A model generated the notes under the pieces. It was not told the DNA's origin. It saw only the letters and a program-made list of their open reading frames with translations, and made no database searches. Below are positions 9,675 to 18,489 of a DNA stretch of 37,255 nucleotides, piece after piece. How positions within the stretch are numbered: position 1 is the stretch's first letter; every line of letters begins with the position of its first letter. Position numbers and translations under genes: made by a program. The stretch is taken from the NCBI RefSeq assembly GCF_900128955.1, contig NZ_FQTY01000005.1, positions 149,856-187,110 of the forward strand, given 5' to 3'. Source of the DNA: Tissierella praeacuta DSM 18095 (GTDB lineage: Bacteria; Bacillota; Clostridia; Tissierellales; Tissierellaceae).

Positions 9675-9980
9675 CTAAATTTTTATACCTATAGATTCCT
9701 TTATATGTCTCATTATAAAGTTCTTATCCCTTAGACCAGTTCTATCTGGAATAGTAGCTATGATTTGAGAGTTTCCAGTTCTTTTAAGATCTAATACCTT
9801 TTCTTTCATTTCTTCAAATATCTTTTCCGTTATAATGATAATACCAACATTTGGATCATGAACAGCCTTAGAAAAATAAAACTCAACATCTTCTTTTGTT
9901 TCTGCCAAAGCTCCCTCTATTCCAGCTAATCTTAGACCTATGATTGTATCCTTGTTATCACTAATTAGAAAGGATTTCAT
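9675..9980 (-). CDS. ntpG: V-type ATP synthase subunit F (central stalk)
   Basis: A 101-residue subunit F, which caps the central shaft with subunit D. The N-terminus MKSFLISDNKDTIIGLRLAG is the usual family pattern, and GIIIITEKIFEE around 50-60 is the conserved strand-helix. I place the start at ATG 9980, because GGAAGG lies seven bases upstream; a longer reading from TTG 9995 would bury that site and adds residues the family lacks. The start lies just after the stop of ntpK. Named after the Enterococcus gene ntpG, which encodes subunit F. Confidence 0.9.
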   Translation of the reverse strand: MKSFLISDNKDTIIGLRLAGIEGALAETKEDVEFYFSKAVHDPNVGIIIITEKIFEEMKEKVLDLKRTGNSQIIATIPDRTGLRDKNFIMRHIKESIGIKI

Positions 9981-9981
9981 A

Positions 9982-10404
9982 TTATAACCTTCCAAGGATT
10001 AAAATAGATACTATTAGACCATAGATGGCAATACCTTCTGCAAGACCTACAAAAATTAAAGTCTTACCTAATATACTAGGATCCTCAGAAACAGCTCCAA
10101 GAGCTGAAGAACCTACTACAGCAACTGCATATCCAGCACCTACTGTTGCTAAACCTGTTGATAATGCTGCTGCAATAAAGCCAAATCCTGATACTGATGA
10201 TGTGCTAGCTGTTTCAGCGTTGATTATTCCTGGTACTAAAGTTATTATAGTTGCAACAAGTATTGGCAAAAATACATATAGATTTGTTCTTAAAACCTTC
10301 TTTAATTTCTTTCTATTACCTTCTACATTCTTATAAATCATAAAAATTCCAGTTCCTATGGTCATTAAAACCATTAAAGTTGTTGATATTAATATAAATT
10401 CCAT
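9982..10404 (-). CDS. ntpK: V-type ATP synthase subunit K (membrane rotor ring)
   Basis: A 140-residue proteolipid with four hydrophobic segments. The last two (about 72-100 and 113-138) form the ion-binding hairpin. The carboxylate is the Glu of GLAEGIAIYGL in the final helix, and the polar loop between them is VSEDPS. The first two segments (1-23 and 42-60) do not look like a second c-type hairpin and carry no carboxylate, so each subunit contributes one ion site. No Gln is visible in the first helix of the hairpin, where Na+-translocating rings usually have one; this leans toward H+ coupling but is weak evidence. AGGAGG is seven bases upstream of ATG. Confidence 0.95.
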   Translation of the reverse strand: MEFILISTTLMVLMTIGTGIFMIYKNVEGNRKKLKKVLRTNLYVFLPILVATIITLVPGIINAETASTSSVSGFGFIAAALSTGLATVGAGYAVAVVGSSALGAVSEDPSILGKTLIFVGLAEGIAIYGLIVSILILGRL

Positions 10405-10419
10405 TTTAATTCCTCCTAA

Positions 10420-12357
10420 TTATTTAATATTCACAGGTTTAAATTCTTTACCTTCACCCTTATAATATCTACTGAATAGTTCATAGTATTGAAGTCTTAG
10501 ACCTTGAATAAATACTATCAGTCCTTCCATACCTATGATAACAATATTACCTATAATGAGTACTATAATATTTCCAGCAGGGGTTCCTATCATATGTCCT
10601 ATGGTTTCAAAGGCTATAAATAAACCAACATGGGTTAAAGCAAAGGCTCCCACCCTAATAAAAGAAACTGTACCACTTAACATACTAAGTAAAGTTTCTA
10701 TAATAGAAAATACAGATTCTATATAGTATCCTGTAATATCTTCACCATGTAACGGACGTTTCCCCTTTATTAAATGAGTCAACGGCTGTTTAAATATCAT
10801 AACTGCCATACATAATATAATGATTACTGCACCCAGTTCCATGGAAAGTATAGGTTTTTTCAAAAGATTTCCACCTATTAAAATAAGTAAACATAAATAG
10901 AATAAAAAACCTGCTAAACCTTCTTTTCCAAATAATCCATCTTCCATATCTTTTCTTTTGATGCTATTAATCATCCCATAGATATAAGATATAAGTATAA
11001 GTGCTATACCTACGAATATGGCTGATACTAAAATCGTATTAATATTTTCAAAGGGTTTGATAAGTAATGCTGGTATAATAGTTTCTATTCCAAATACTGC
11101 CCCATATAAAATACCAAATATCATAGAGCTAGCTCCTAACCTACTTAACAATCCACCGAACATCTTATTTTTGCGGCTTAATAGCATGCCTCCTAGTAAT
11201 AATATAACTCCTTGTCCCAAATCTCCAAACATGGCTCCAAATAAAAACATATATGAAAGAGATAAAAATGGAGTAGGATCCAACTCATTATATGATGGCA
11301 TTCCATACATCTTAACTAAAGACTCAAAGGGTTTAAATATCCAAATATTCCTAAGTTTCGTAGGAGGTGTTAAATCAGTTTCATCTTTAAATATTACCAA
11401 TATATCCTTATATTCCTTCAACATTTCTCCTATTATTTCCTTATCCTTCTTAGACACCCAACCTGAAAGGTAGAAAAATTTATTGGATCTAGCCAATTCT
11501 TCCTTGATATCTTCAATCTTTTCCTTTGTTCTCAATTGATTTACTAAAGATATTATAGTATCTTTGTGAACTTCTCTTAAATTCCATAATGTTTTTTCTA
11601 AAGAATCTATATCTTTTTTCAGTCTCTCTTTTTTATCTCTTAAATACTCTATCATCTCAATAGGTGTTCCCTTATACTCATCTTGTACTTGAATTTCCTT
11701 GAAATTAAGGGATTTTAAAATTCTATTCATTTCTTCTCTTATATTGGAAGGATATAAAACTAAATATACTTCCCCTTCATTACCTGTTCCAGTATGAAGA
11801 ATAACAGCCAAAATATTGTCATAGTTCTTCTTAAGTTTTATTCTATCCTCTTTAGATAAAATTCCAAATCTAAAATCGAAGTATGAAAGTTCCCGTAAGC
11901 TCTCTATAGGAGTATTTATATCCCTAATTTCAGAAAAATTCTTATAGAAATTTTCTATTTTTTCTAGTTCTTCTTTAGTTGATTTTAAAATTTCACTGGG
12001 TTCTTTTACTTCTTTATATATATTGTCTATAATTTGAGAGATTTCACCTATATCCATATTGTCTTTAAGATTAAGGTTCAAATAATTAGATTTTATATTT
12101 AAAACTTCTTCTAATTCTTCTCCTTTTTTTAAAAGCTCTTCATAGCCTTTGTCCCTGGAAAAGGATGTAATATAGTTTAAATCTATAACTTTTTCCAAGT
12201 TTTCATCCTTTACATTAAAAACAAAACTATTATCTTCTATTTGTGATAATGCAGATACTAAATTTACCTTGCTAGATAAAATTATATCCTTTAATACATT
12301 ATCTACATCTGATATATTTCCAATGATATTCATCATAGTCATCTTCTCAACAGCCAT
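10420..12357 (-). CDS. ntpI: V-type ATP synthase subunit I (membrane stator)
   Basis: A 645-residue subunit I/a homologue. Residues 1-340 are a cytoplasmic, coiled-coil-rich arm. From about 350 a membrane domain of seven to eight helices begins at ... PTPFLSLSYMFLFGAMFGD. The late helix with VSFIRVGAFALTH carries the essential arginine that faces the rotor carboxylate. This subunit provides the two half-channels and binds both peripheral stalks. The ATG overlaps the stop of ntpC by one base (TAATG), with AAGGAAG upstream, so it is translationally coupled. Length is typical. Confidence 0.96.
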   Translation of the reverse strand: MAVEKMTMMNIIGNISDVDNVLKDIILSSKVNLVSALSQIEDNSFVFNVKDENLEKVIDLNYITSFSRDKGYEELLKKGEELEEVLNIKSNYLNLNLKDNMDIGEISQIIDNIYKEVKEPSEILKSTKEELEKIENFYKNFSEIRDINTPIESLRELSYFDFRFGILSKEDRIKLKKNYDNILAVILHTGTGNEGEVYLVLYPSNIREEMNRILKSLNFKEIQVQDEYKGTPIEMIEYLRDKKERLKKDIDSLEKTLWNLREVHKDTIISLVNQLRTKEKIEDIKEELARSNKFFYLSGWVSKKDKEIIGEMLKEYKDILVIFKDETDLTPPTKLRNIWIFKPFESLVKMYGMPSYNELDPTPFLSLSYMFLFGAMFGDLGQGVILLLGGMLLSRKNKMFGGLLSRLGASSMIFGILYGAVFGIETIIPALLIKPFENINTILVSAIFVGIALILISYIYGMINSIKRKDMEDGLFGKEGLAGFLFYLCLLILIGGNLLKKPILSMELGAVIIILCMAVMIFKQPLTHLIKGKRPLHGEDITGYYIESVFSIIETLLSMLSGTVSFIRVGAFALTHVGLFIAFETIGHMIGTPAGNIIVLIIGNIVIIGMEGLIVFIQGLRLQYYELFSRYYKGEGKEFKPVNIK

Positions 12358-13412
12358 TATTTATCACTTCCTTCTACTTTCCTTACTAAATAATCCTTTG
12401 TTTCATGTAAGGTCAATTGGTATTTCTTAGCTTCCAATATAGAGATAATATCCCTTATTTCATACTCTAAAAGATGGATATATGCTATAGATAAGTCTAT
12501 GTCCAATTTCCCTTTTTTAAAAACATTTAAGAATTTATAATATAGATATCTCTGAATTCTTCTCTCCATATATAAATCCACATCTTTTTCAGTATCAAAT
12601 AAAAAATCATAATCAGTATCTAACACTATTTTTCTTAATTTCTCTTCATTGGAATAACACATCTCTTTTAATTTCTTATAGTTAAATTCATATCCATGGG
12701 GTAGTGTAAAGTTTATCAACTCTTCTGGAAGTAATTTATAAAACTTAATACCTCTATAAATCCATTCAATATTTAATAAGTCTTCGTTTATTCCCAGGAG
12801 ATTTTCAAATATAATTTTATCTTCCTTTTTTAAGTTTTGAGATTGAAATTTTAACTGATTAAAATATAATCTATCTAAATTCATTTCCATATAAAATATA
12901 ATTTTGGTCTGTCCTTCATCTTTATATGGATTAAGAGCATTATAATAAATTGTACCTTTTAAATTTTCAATAAAATCTTCTAAATTAGAGGAATTCTTTA
13001 TCTTCCTAATGTCAAAACTATAGTATTTTTCTTTTAGCACCCTTAGATTTTCTATTTTAGAGAGTTCTTCTTTTCTCTCAAATGCTCTTAAATATAGTTT
13101 CAAATCTTCTATCTCGTGCCTTAACATTAAAGTCCTGAAGAATTTTTTATATTCATCTGTAAAGTATTTCATTATCTTTTCAAATTCAGATATTAAATGA
13201 TGTTTTAATTCTATCTCTACTTTTTGTATATCATTCAAATACCCTATACTGTTTAATTCTTCTTTATAAATGGTATTCTCCTTAAGATAATTTATTTGTT
13301 CTTCTGTATTTTCCTTTTCCATTAGACTTATATAATCTTTCCTATCCAGTAGATTTCCCCTTAGAACTCTTATCTTTGTATTTATAGCTGAAAATATTCT
13401 TACATTGCCCAT
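12357..13412 (-). CDS. ntpC: V-type ATP synthase subunit C (stalk-ring connector)
   Basis: A 351-residue, almost wholly helical protein of the V-ATPase subunit C/d family. It sits on the rotor ring as a socket for the D-F shaft. N-terminal ...FSAINTKIRVLRGNLL and the central RHEIEDLKLYLRAFERKEE are the expected conserved helices. The sequence is lysine-rich and lower in conservation than A or B, as usual. AGGTAAGG lies just upstream of ATG. It begins ten bases after the preceding gene and overlaps ntpI by one base. Confidence 0.9.
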   Translation of the reverse strand: MGNVRIFSAINTKIRVLRGNLLDRKDYISLMEKENTEEQINYLKENTIYKEELNSIGYLNDIQKVEIELKHHLISEFEKIMKYFTDEYKKFFRTLMLRHEIEDLKLYLRAFERKEELSKIENLRVLKEKYYSFDIRKIKNSSNLEDFIENLKGTIYYNALNPYKDEGQTKIIFYMEMNLDRLYFNQLKFQSQNLKKEDKIIFENLLGINEDLLNIEWIYRGIKFYKLLPEELINFTLPHGYEFNYKKLKEMCYSNEEKLRKIVLDTDYDFLFDTEKDVDLYMERRIQRYLYYKFLNVFKKGKLDIDLSIAYIHLLEYEIRDIISILEAKKYQLTLHETKDYLVRKVEGSDK

Positions 13413-13422
13413 AGCCTTACCT

Positions 13423-13740
13423 CTATTCTTTTCCTTTAATTAGGGAATTCCATAGGATATTGATTAGTTTATCTTTATTATTTTTATATTCCTTATCTAT
13501 AGCTTTTAACATCTCCATATCCTGAGATTGTAAACTTCTTATTTCCGTTTCACCGTCTTCCATTATTTCTTTATAAATCCTTTCCCCTTCTAATCTGCCT
13601 TCTTCCACATATTCCCTTTCAATTTTTTGAAGAGTTTCTCTTAATACTTTTTCTTTATCCCTTATAATCTCCTCAGTTTTCTGCTTCATCCTAACAGTTT
13701 CTTTATCAATATTTATTATCTTATTGACAATCTCATCCAT
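13423..13740 (-). CDS. V-type ATP synthase peripheral stalk subunit (G/H type)
   Basis: A 105-residue protein, almost entirely one charged helix (KIINIDKETVRMKQKTEEI, EEGRLEGERIYKEI). It is the first gene of the V-ATPase operon, where the small stalk subunit (NtpF/AtpH, eukaryotic G) is normally found. It should form a right-handed coiled coil with subunit E. AAGGAGTG lies nine bases before ATG. Assignment rests on size, helix content and position; the sequence family itself is poorly conserved. Confidence 0.8.
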   Translation of the reverse strand: MDEIVNKIINIDKETVRMKQKTEEIIRDKEKVLRETLQKIEREYVEEGRLEGERIYKEIMEDGETEIRSLQSQDMEMLKAIDKEYKNNKDKLINILWNSLIKGKE

Positions 13741-13764
13741 GGCTCATCACTCCTTGACTAAACT

Positions 13765-13792
13765 ATTATACTCCTCTAATATCTTATGTAAA
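13765..13792 (-). promoter_or_regulatory. Probable promoter of the V-ATPase operon
   Basis: On the minus strand TTTACA (13787-13792) and TATAAT (13765-13770) are separated by 16 bases. Transcription would start near 13758, about 18 bases before the first start codon, leaving just enough leader for the ribosome binding site. Confidence 0.65.
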
Positions 13793-13960
13793 CTTAAATA
13801 ATTGCTCTATATAATCAATAAGAGTTAAAATAAATAATATATTAATTATCCATAATAAGACTTTCTTTACTTATCTTTCATTTTCTATTCTATTCTTTGA
13901 TTTTCTCATGTTCTGATAAATGTTACAAATATTTAATAAAGTTTCTCCCCCTATAATTGT

Positions 13961-13990
13961 TTGATTAAAGGGAAAATAGATGGGTAAAAT
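13961..13990 (+). promoter_or_regulatory. Probable promoter of the exported-protein gene
   Basis: TTGATT (13961-13966) and TAAAAT (13985-13990), 18 bases apart on the plus strand, about 63 bases before the start codon of the gene at 14054. Confidence 0.5.
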
Positions 13991-13993
13991 TAA

Positions 13994-14019
13994 TAAAGAA
14001 AATATTAATATTTTCTTTA
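13994..14019. promoter_or_regulatory. Perfect 26-bp palindrome, possible operator
   Basis: Arms TAAAGAAAATATT and AATATTTTCTTTA with no spacer, directly after the predicted -10 box and over the likely transcription start. The position suits a repressor site. It is made almost only of A and T, so chance is not excluded. Confidence 0.45.
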
Positions 14020-14053
14020 AAATAGTGTGTAAATTACTAAGGGGGTAGATTAA

Positions 14054-14716
14054 ATGAAAATTAAAAATGTACTGGCTATTGTTTTGTTATTAACAATAGT
14101 AATTTTAACACCTATGGAAAATTATGCACAAAATGTTCAGCTAAGTATCAATGAAGAAATTGCAAAAGAAGTGATTGAAGAGATTAATACAGAATTAGGT
14201 ACTGAATTAAGATTAGTCACTGCGGAAGAAATGGGGATTACTTCTGAGCAATTAGAAGAAAATCGAACTAAAGTATGGACCAATATGACAAGAAAAGAAT
14301 ACAAAGATTTTTTAATAAATTCCATCAATGAACTTAATCAATATTTGGAAGAAAATGAAACTAAAATTATTCCTCTAGAAGAAGAGGATGAAGTAATTCA
14401 TTATGAAAGTAATCTATCAAGTACCAGAGTTGAAGTAGCTGGTGCAGCTGTAGACAGATATGCAGCTTATATTGCCTCTGGATATGGAATAAAACAAACC
14501 CTCGTTCACTTACCCGTATGGGATTTATTAACTAGTTTTAAATCAGAACCAGATGTTACTTCATCAATTCAGTTTAAAATGTCTAACTATAGAAGAAGTT
14601 CTCCATATGGAAAAAGAGATTTAGATATTACAGCTGAAGGTAGTTTTTATACAATTGATGGAACTTGGATAAGAAATGGTTCTACAACAAATAGTTTTAG
14701 AGCAAATGAAAGGTAA
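14054..14716 (+). CDS. Secreted protein of unknown function
   Basis: A 220-residue protein with a clear signal peptide: MKIKN, hydrophobic core to about residue 18, and a likely cut after ENYA (residue 25). The first mature part (30-115) is acidic and helical (INEEIAKEVIEEINTELG, LEENRTKVWTNMTRKEY). The second part (125-220) has aromatic and small residues typical of a beta domain (AYIASGYGIKQTLVHLPVW, FKMSNYRRSSPYGKRD). There is no sortase signal, lipobox or transmembrane tail, so it should be released. Start ATG has AAGGGGGT eight bases upstream. It is a single-gene unit with its own promoter, a palindrome over the start site and a terminator. Family not recognised. Confidence 0.75.
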   Translation: MKIKNVLAIVLLLTIVILTPMENYAQNVQLSINEEIAKEVIEEINTELGTELRLVTAEEMGITSEQLEENRTKVWTNMTRKEYKDFLINSINELNQYLEENETKIIPLEEEDEVIHYESNLSSTRVEVAGAAVDRYAAYIASGYGIKQTLVHLPVWDLLTSFKSEPDVTSSIQFKMSNYRRSSPYGKRDLDITAEGSFYTIDGTWIRNGSTTNSFRANER

Positions 14717-14761
14717 TTTTTATCAACTATTTAGTTATAAGTAAGTAAAAAAATATTTAAT

Positions 14762-14797
14762 AAAATTTAACAACTACCTAGGTAGTTGTTAAATTTT
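14762..14797. terminator. Bidirectional terminator between convergent genes
   Basis: A perfect 36-bp inverted repeat (arms AAAATTTAACAACTACCT and its complement) lies between the convergent genes at 14054 and 14846. T-runs flank the stem in both directions, so it can stop transcription from either side. Confidence 0.85.
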
Positions 14798-14845
14798 TGC
14801 GTATGAAAATTAAATCTTTTAATTGTATAATACAAATTTTTGAAG

Positions 14846-15589
14846 TTATAATTCTTCATAGTCGATAGCAATAATTTCTGGAATTAAATTATCCTCTTCA
14901 TTAATAATTTGATTTAATACACCCCAAAACTTAATATTTGTATCTATTTTAAAGTCGCCCTTCTTATCACCAATATAAAGTATCTTGAAGTGTTCTTCAT
15001 TAGAATTAGATGCATTGCTACTTATAATCATTTCATTGCTATCAATTATGGATATAATATAACCTTCCATATATAATGATGTCAATAGATTTATATTTCC
15101 TTGAATTATTTGTTCATAATTGGCAAAAATTGCTTTAGATTTAATATTTTCAATCATATTTTTATTATCTTTAGTTGTATTATCTATTTCGATTTCAAAG
15201 TCTTTTACAGAGATAATCGGTGAATTGGTAGCCTTATCAATTCCATCAAATATACCCCAAATTCTTATTGTTTCATTATTTGTAAGCAAATTAAATTTAG
15301 GTTCTCCTTTTCCAGTATATTTAATTATATACATATTTAAATTATCTATATTTTCAGTATTTGAGTTTCCATCAATTAAATACCCTTTTGAAGTATCTTC
15401 CATCAGATTTAACAATGTCCCTTTTATTGTAACAGCCTCTGATACCTTGACTTTATTATTCATAAAATCTTCAAATGAATAACTCTTTGAGTTAGATTTC
15501 ACATTATATACCGTATTATTCCACTTATAGCTTATACCGATAATAATGGCAATCATAAATATTACAAAAAAAATAATTTTTTTCTTCAT
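14846..15589 (-). CDS. Membrane-anchored protein with two similar beta domains
   Basis: A 247-residue protein. Three lysines are followed by a hydrophobic segment (about 5-21), so it is exported and probably anchored. The remainder seems to hold two copies of one fold: the first runs from VTIKGTLLNLMEDTSKGYLI to TIRIWGIFDGI, the second from YMEGYIISIIDSNEMIISS to NIKFWGVLNQI. The alternating strands ending in an [IF]xWG[IV] strand look like OB-fold (tRNA-anti-like) domains, but this is from pattern only. A Lys/Asn-rich linker (about 130-155) separates them. It may be cut off from its neighbours in function: convergent with the secreted-protein gene, and preceded by over 500 non-coding bases. 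Family not recognised. Confidence 0.65.
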   Translation of the reverse strand: MKKKIIFFVIFMIAIIIGISYKWNNTVYNVKSNSKSYSFEDFMNNKVKVSEAVTIKGTLLNLMEDTSKGYLIDGNSNTENIDNLNMYIIKYTGKGEPKFNLLTNNETIRIWGIFDGIDKATNSPIISVKDFEIEIDNTTKDNKNMIENIKSKAIFANYEQIIQGNINLLTSLYMEGYIISIIDSNEMIISSNASNSNEEHFKILYIGDKKGDFKIDTNIKFWGVLNQIINEEDNLIPEIIAIDYEEL

Positions 15590-16081
15590 TTTTAACTCCC
15601 TCCTAGTAATCCCATTTTATCATAAAATTTAAAACCATTCCACTTTCTTTTCAATAAAAAACTTCATTTATAATCAGCATAAAAATGAATGATTTGCTCT
15701 AACTCTCCAGACTATAAATTATTTCTCCCACTTTACTTACACGATATCGTTTACTCTGTAAAACTTGACATACTAAACTTTAATGGGATATTTACTAGCA
15801 TCTATAATATAATCTTTAACATCTCTATACTTCTATTATCTCTCTCCCTTTATATTATCATAACTATCTTAATATTTTTCCAGTATCTATTTTTATCTTT
15901 CCATATATTATTTGTCTTCTATAATTTAGTTCAAAACCTATGTAACATTTACAATATTATTTAGTATGTGTAAATTAAAATCTGAAAATACATAAATATT
16001 ATAATTTAAATTGTTATTTAATAATATATAGATTTCAAAAAATTAAATATTCAGAAAGTCTTACCATTTACATTAAGATGC
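15590..16081. other. Intergenic stretch, no supported gene
   Basis: About 490 AT-rich bases. A plus-strand open frame at 15689-15964 (91 codons, rich in Ile/Leu/Phe/Tyr) has no ribosome binding site and its residue bias follows base composition, so I do not call it a gene. No other structure seen. Confidence 0.5.
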
Positions 16082-16129
16082 TTATAAAAATAGTGGACAC
16101 ATTTTTATATGTGTCCACTATTTTTATAA
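16082..16129 (-). terminator. Terminator of iorAB
   Basis: A perfect 21-bp stem (16082-16102 with 16109-16129; core ATAGTGGACACAT) with a six-base loop. The stop codon of iorB (16124-16126) lies within the stem. T-runs occur on both strands, so it could also block transcription from the left. Confidence 0.92.
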
Positions 16130-16693
16130 ACTTATTCCTCGTTCAAATGCTTTAATATTTACTTCATGTACTCTTTCTGGAAGAAACTTTTTGATTTTAC
16201 TCTTCCAATCTATATTTTCTAATCCTAATGCCTTAACTATAAGTCCTAGCATCACTATATTTTGTGATCTTGGTTCACCAAGTTCCTCTGCTATTTCTCT
16301 TGCATTTATGGATATTATATTATCTACCTTAGACCTTAGCTCTTCCATTATTCCTTCAGGATATTTTTCAAGCCCTGTTAATACTGGCAAAGGCCACATT
16401 TCCTCTTCATTAACTATCAATCTTCCATCTTTCTTTAATTGAGGTATATATCTTGCTGCTTCTAATTTTTCAAAGGATACCAAAACATCTGCTTCTCCTA
16501 GGTTTATAGTTGGTGAATATACCTTATCTCCAAATCTGATTTGAGTAGTAACACTACCTCCCCTTTGAGACATCCCATGGATTTCTGACATTTTTACATC
16601 ATAGCCTTCTTCCAATAGTCCTTCTGATAATATTTTAGATACTAAAATCGTACCCTGTCCTCCAACACCTACTAAAAGTAAAGATTTTGTCAA
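16124..16693 (-). CDS. iorB: Indolepyruvate:ferredoxin oxidoreductase, beta subunit
   Basis: A 189-residue gamma-type domain of the 2-oxoacid:ferredoxin oxidoreductases. The N-terminal nucleotide loop VGVGGQGTILVSKIL (residues 8-22) and SEIHGMSQRGGSVTTQIR (36-53) are the family signatures. With IorA it oxidatively decarboxylates indolepyruvate and other aryl pyruvates from aromatic amino acids to aryl-acetyl-CoA, reducing ferredoxin. The start is TTG, placed directly after the stop of iorA, with GAGGTGATTTAA as ribosome site, so the two are translationally coupled. Length is normal. Confidence 0.96.
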   Translation of the reverse strand: MTKSLLLVGVGGQGTILVSKILSEGLLEEGYDVKMSEIHGMSQRGGSVTTQIRFGDKVYSPTINLGEADVLVSFEKLEAARYIPQLKKDGRLIVNEEEMWPLPVLTGLEKYPEGIMEELRSKVDNIISINAREIAEELGEPRSQNIVMLGLIVKALGLENIDWKSKIKKFLPERVHEVNIKAFERGISL

Positions 16694-18469
16694 TTAAATC
16701 ACCTCTTCCCCAAAAGATTCTATAGCATTAAATGGACATACTTGCAGACATACGGTACAGCCATTACACATTGCAGTATCTATGCTAACTACATTGTCCT
16801 TCATAGATATGGCTGGGCAGCCTATTCTCAAGCAGGTCTTACATTTTCTGCATTTTTCTTGATTTACTTGACTATATAAATTTGCTCTTCTCTTTTGTAC
16901 ATCTTTAATAAGTGCACAAGGTTGCTTTGTAATAATTACAAATGGTTCAGTAGCTTCCAAGGCATCCTTTATGGCATTTGTATTTTCCTCCATATTATAT
17001 GGATCTATAACTCTTATATTGCTTTCTTTTACCCCTATGGCTTTTACTAATCCTTCTATGTCAATCTGTGGTGCTTCCATACCAGATATATTCTTGCCTG
17101 TACCTGGGTTTTCCTGATGTCCTGTCATAGCTGTAATTCTATTATCAAGTATTACAACTACCATATTACTCTTATTATATACTGCATTAACTAATCCTGT
17201 CATACCAGAATGGAAGAATGTTGAATCCCCTACGAATCCAAATACTTTCTTTTCTCTTTCTGCCATTTGATTAACCTTATCAAAACCAATACCTGCAGTA
17301 ATTCCAGCACCCATACAGATTACCGTATCTCCTACGCCTAATGGAGGTGCAGAACCTAGTGTATAACATCCTATATCAGAAGTAACTATTACTTTGTTTT
17401 TATGCTTAGACAATGCATAAAATATTCCTCTATGTGGACATCCTGCACATAATGCAGGTGGTCTTGAAGGTACTTCTAGTTCTAATTTATGTCCCTCTTC
17501 TATTTTTTCACCTAAAATTGCTTGTCTTATAATCTGTGGATTTATTTCTCCACATACAGAAAATATTTCTTTACCAATACACTTTATTCCCATGGCTTTA
17601 ATGAATTGCTCCATATAAGGCTCATTTTCTTCTATTACATATAGTTTGTCCACACCATCTGCAAACTCTTTAAATAATTTGTCTGGTAATGGCCAACTAA
17701 ATCCTACCTTTAGATAAGAAACTGTATCTCCAAATACTTCCTTTGCATGAAGATAAGATGCACCAGATGTTATAATACCTATTTTCTTATCATTCCATTC
17801 AATTCTATTTAATGGGCTATTGTTTGAGTATTCCCTAAGTTTTGGAATTCTATCTGTTTCCATTTCTATATGCTTAGCCTTAGAATTTGCTGGTACCATT
17901 ATGTATTTCCTAGGGTTCTTTTCATACTCTCTTATACCTACGTCAATTCTTTCTCCTAATTCTACTACACCCTTACTATGACAGACTCTAGTAGTCACCT
18001 TAAATAATACTGGAGTATCATAGGTTTCGGATATTTCAAAAGCGTGTTTTACAAAATCTTTACATTCTTGACTATCTGATGGCTCTACCATAGCTACTTT
18101 TGCATGAGGTGCAAAGAGTCTGTTGTCCTGCTCATTTTGAGAACTATGCATACCTGGTTCATCAGCTGTAACTACTATAAGTCCTCCATTTACACCTTCA
18201 TATGCAATGGTGAATAATGGATCCGCTGCTACATTTAAGCCTACATGTTTCATTGCAACTAAGGATCTGGCTCCTGCAATAGATGCACCTGAACCAACCT
18301 CTAAAGCAACTTTTTCATTTGTAGACCATTCTGAATATATTTCATCATAACTAGAAATATTTTCAAGAATTTCAGTACTTGGTGTACCTGGATATGCTGC
18401 TGCTACTAAACATCCTGCTTCATAAGCTCCTCTTGCAATAGCTTCATTACCTGTTAAAAGTTTCTTCAT
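16694..18469 (-). CDS. iorA: Indolepyruvate:ferredoxin oxidoreductase, alpha subunit
   Basis: A 591-residue subunit. The N-terminal pyrimidine-binding domain contains AAYPGTPSTEI (23-33). The TPP-binding domain contains GDSTFFHSGMTGL and VVILDNRITAMTGHQ (about 400-440), with the Mg/TPP motif GDS...N. The C-terminal 55 residues hold two [4Fe-4S] motifs, CRKCKTCLRIGCP and CNGCTVCLQVCP, that pass electrons to ferredoxin. It works in the cytoplasm in fermentation of Phe, Tyr and Trp. GGAGGG lies six bases before ATG. A promoter with an extended -10 and an inverted repeat lies just upstream. Confidence 0.97.
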   Translation of the reverse strand: MKKLLTGNEAIARGAYEAGCLVAAAYPGTPSTEILENISSYDEIYSEWSTNEKVALEVGSGASIAGARSLVAMKHVGLNVAADPLFTIAYEGVNGGLIVVTADEPGMHSSQNEQDNRLFAPHAKVAMVEPSDSQECKDFVKHAFEISETYDTPVLFKVTTRVCHSKGVVELGERIDVGIREYEKNPRKYIMVPANSKAKHIEMETDRIPKLREYSNNSPLNRIEWNDKKIGIITSGASYLHAKEVFGDTVSYLKVGFSWPLPDKLFKEFADGVDKLYVIEENEPYMEQFIKAMGIKCIGKEIFSVCGEINPQIIRQAILGEKIEEGHKLELEVPSRPPALCAGCPHRGIFYALSKHKNKVIVTSDIGCYTLGSAPPLGVGDTVICMGAGITAGIGFDKVNQMAEREKKVFGFVGDSTFFHSGMTGLVNAVYNKSNMVVVILDNRITAMTGHQENPGTGKNISGMEAPQIDIEGLVKAIGVKESNIRVIDPYNMEENTNAIKDALEATEPFVIITKQPCALIKDVQKRRANLYSQVNQEKCRKCKTCLRIGCPAISMKDNVVSIDTAMCNGCTVCLQVCPFNAIESFGEEVI

Positions 18470-18489
18470 GGAATCCCTCCTATCAAATA

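Noticed and set aside
11018-11473. 151-codon plus-strand frame inside the V-ATPase region
   Set aside because: Lies fully opposite ntpI, which has strong family motifs and coupling to its neighbours; the plus frame has no ribosome site and looks like antisense shadow.
15689-15964. 91-codon plus-strand open frame rich in Ile, Leu, Phe and Tyr
   Set aside because: No ribosome binding site, no promoter, no neighbour coupling; residue content is what AT-rich non-coding DNA gives.
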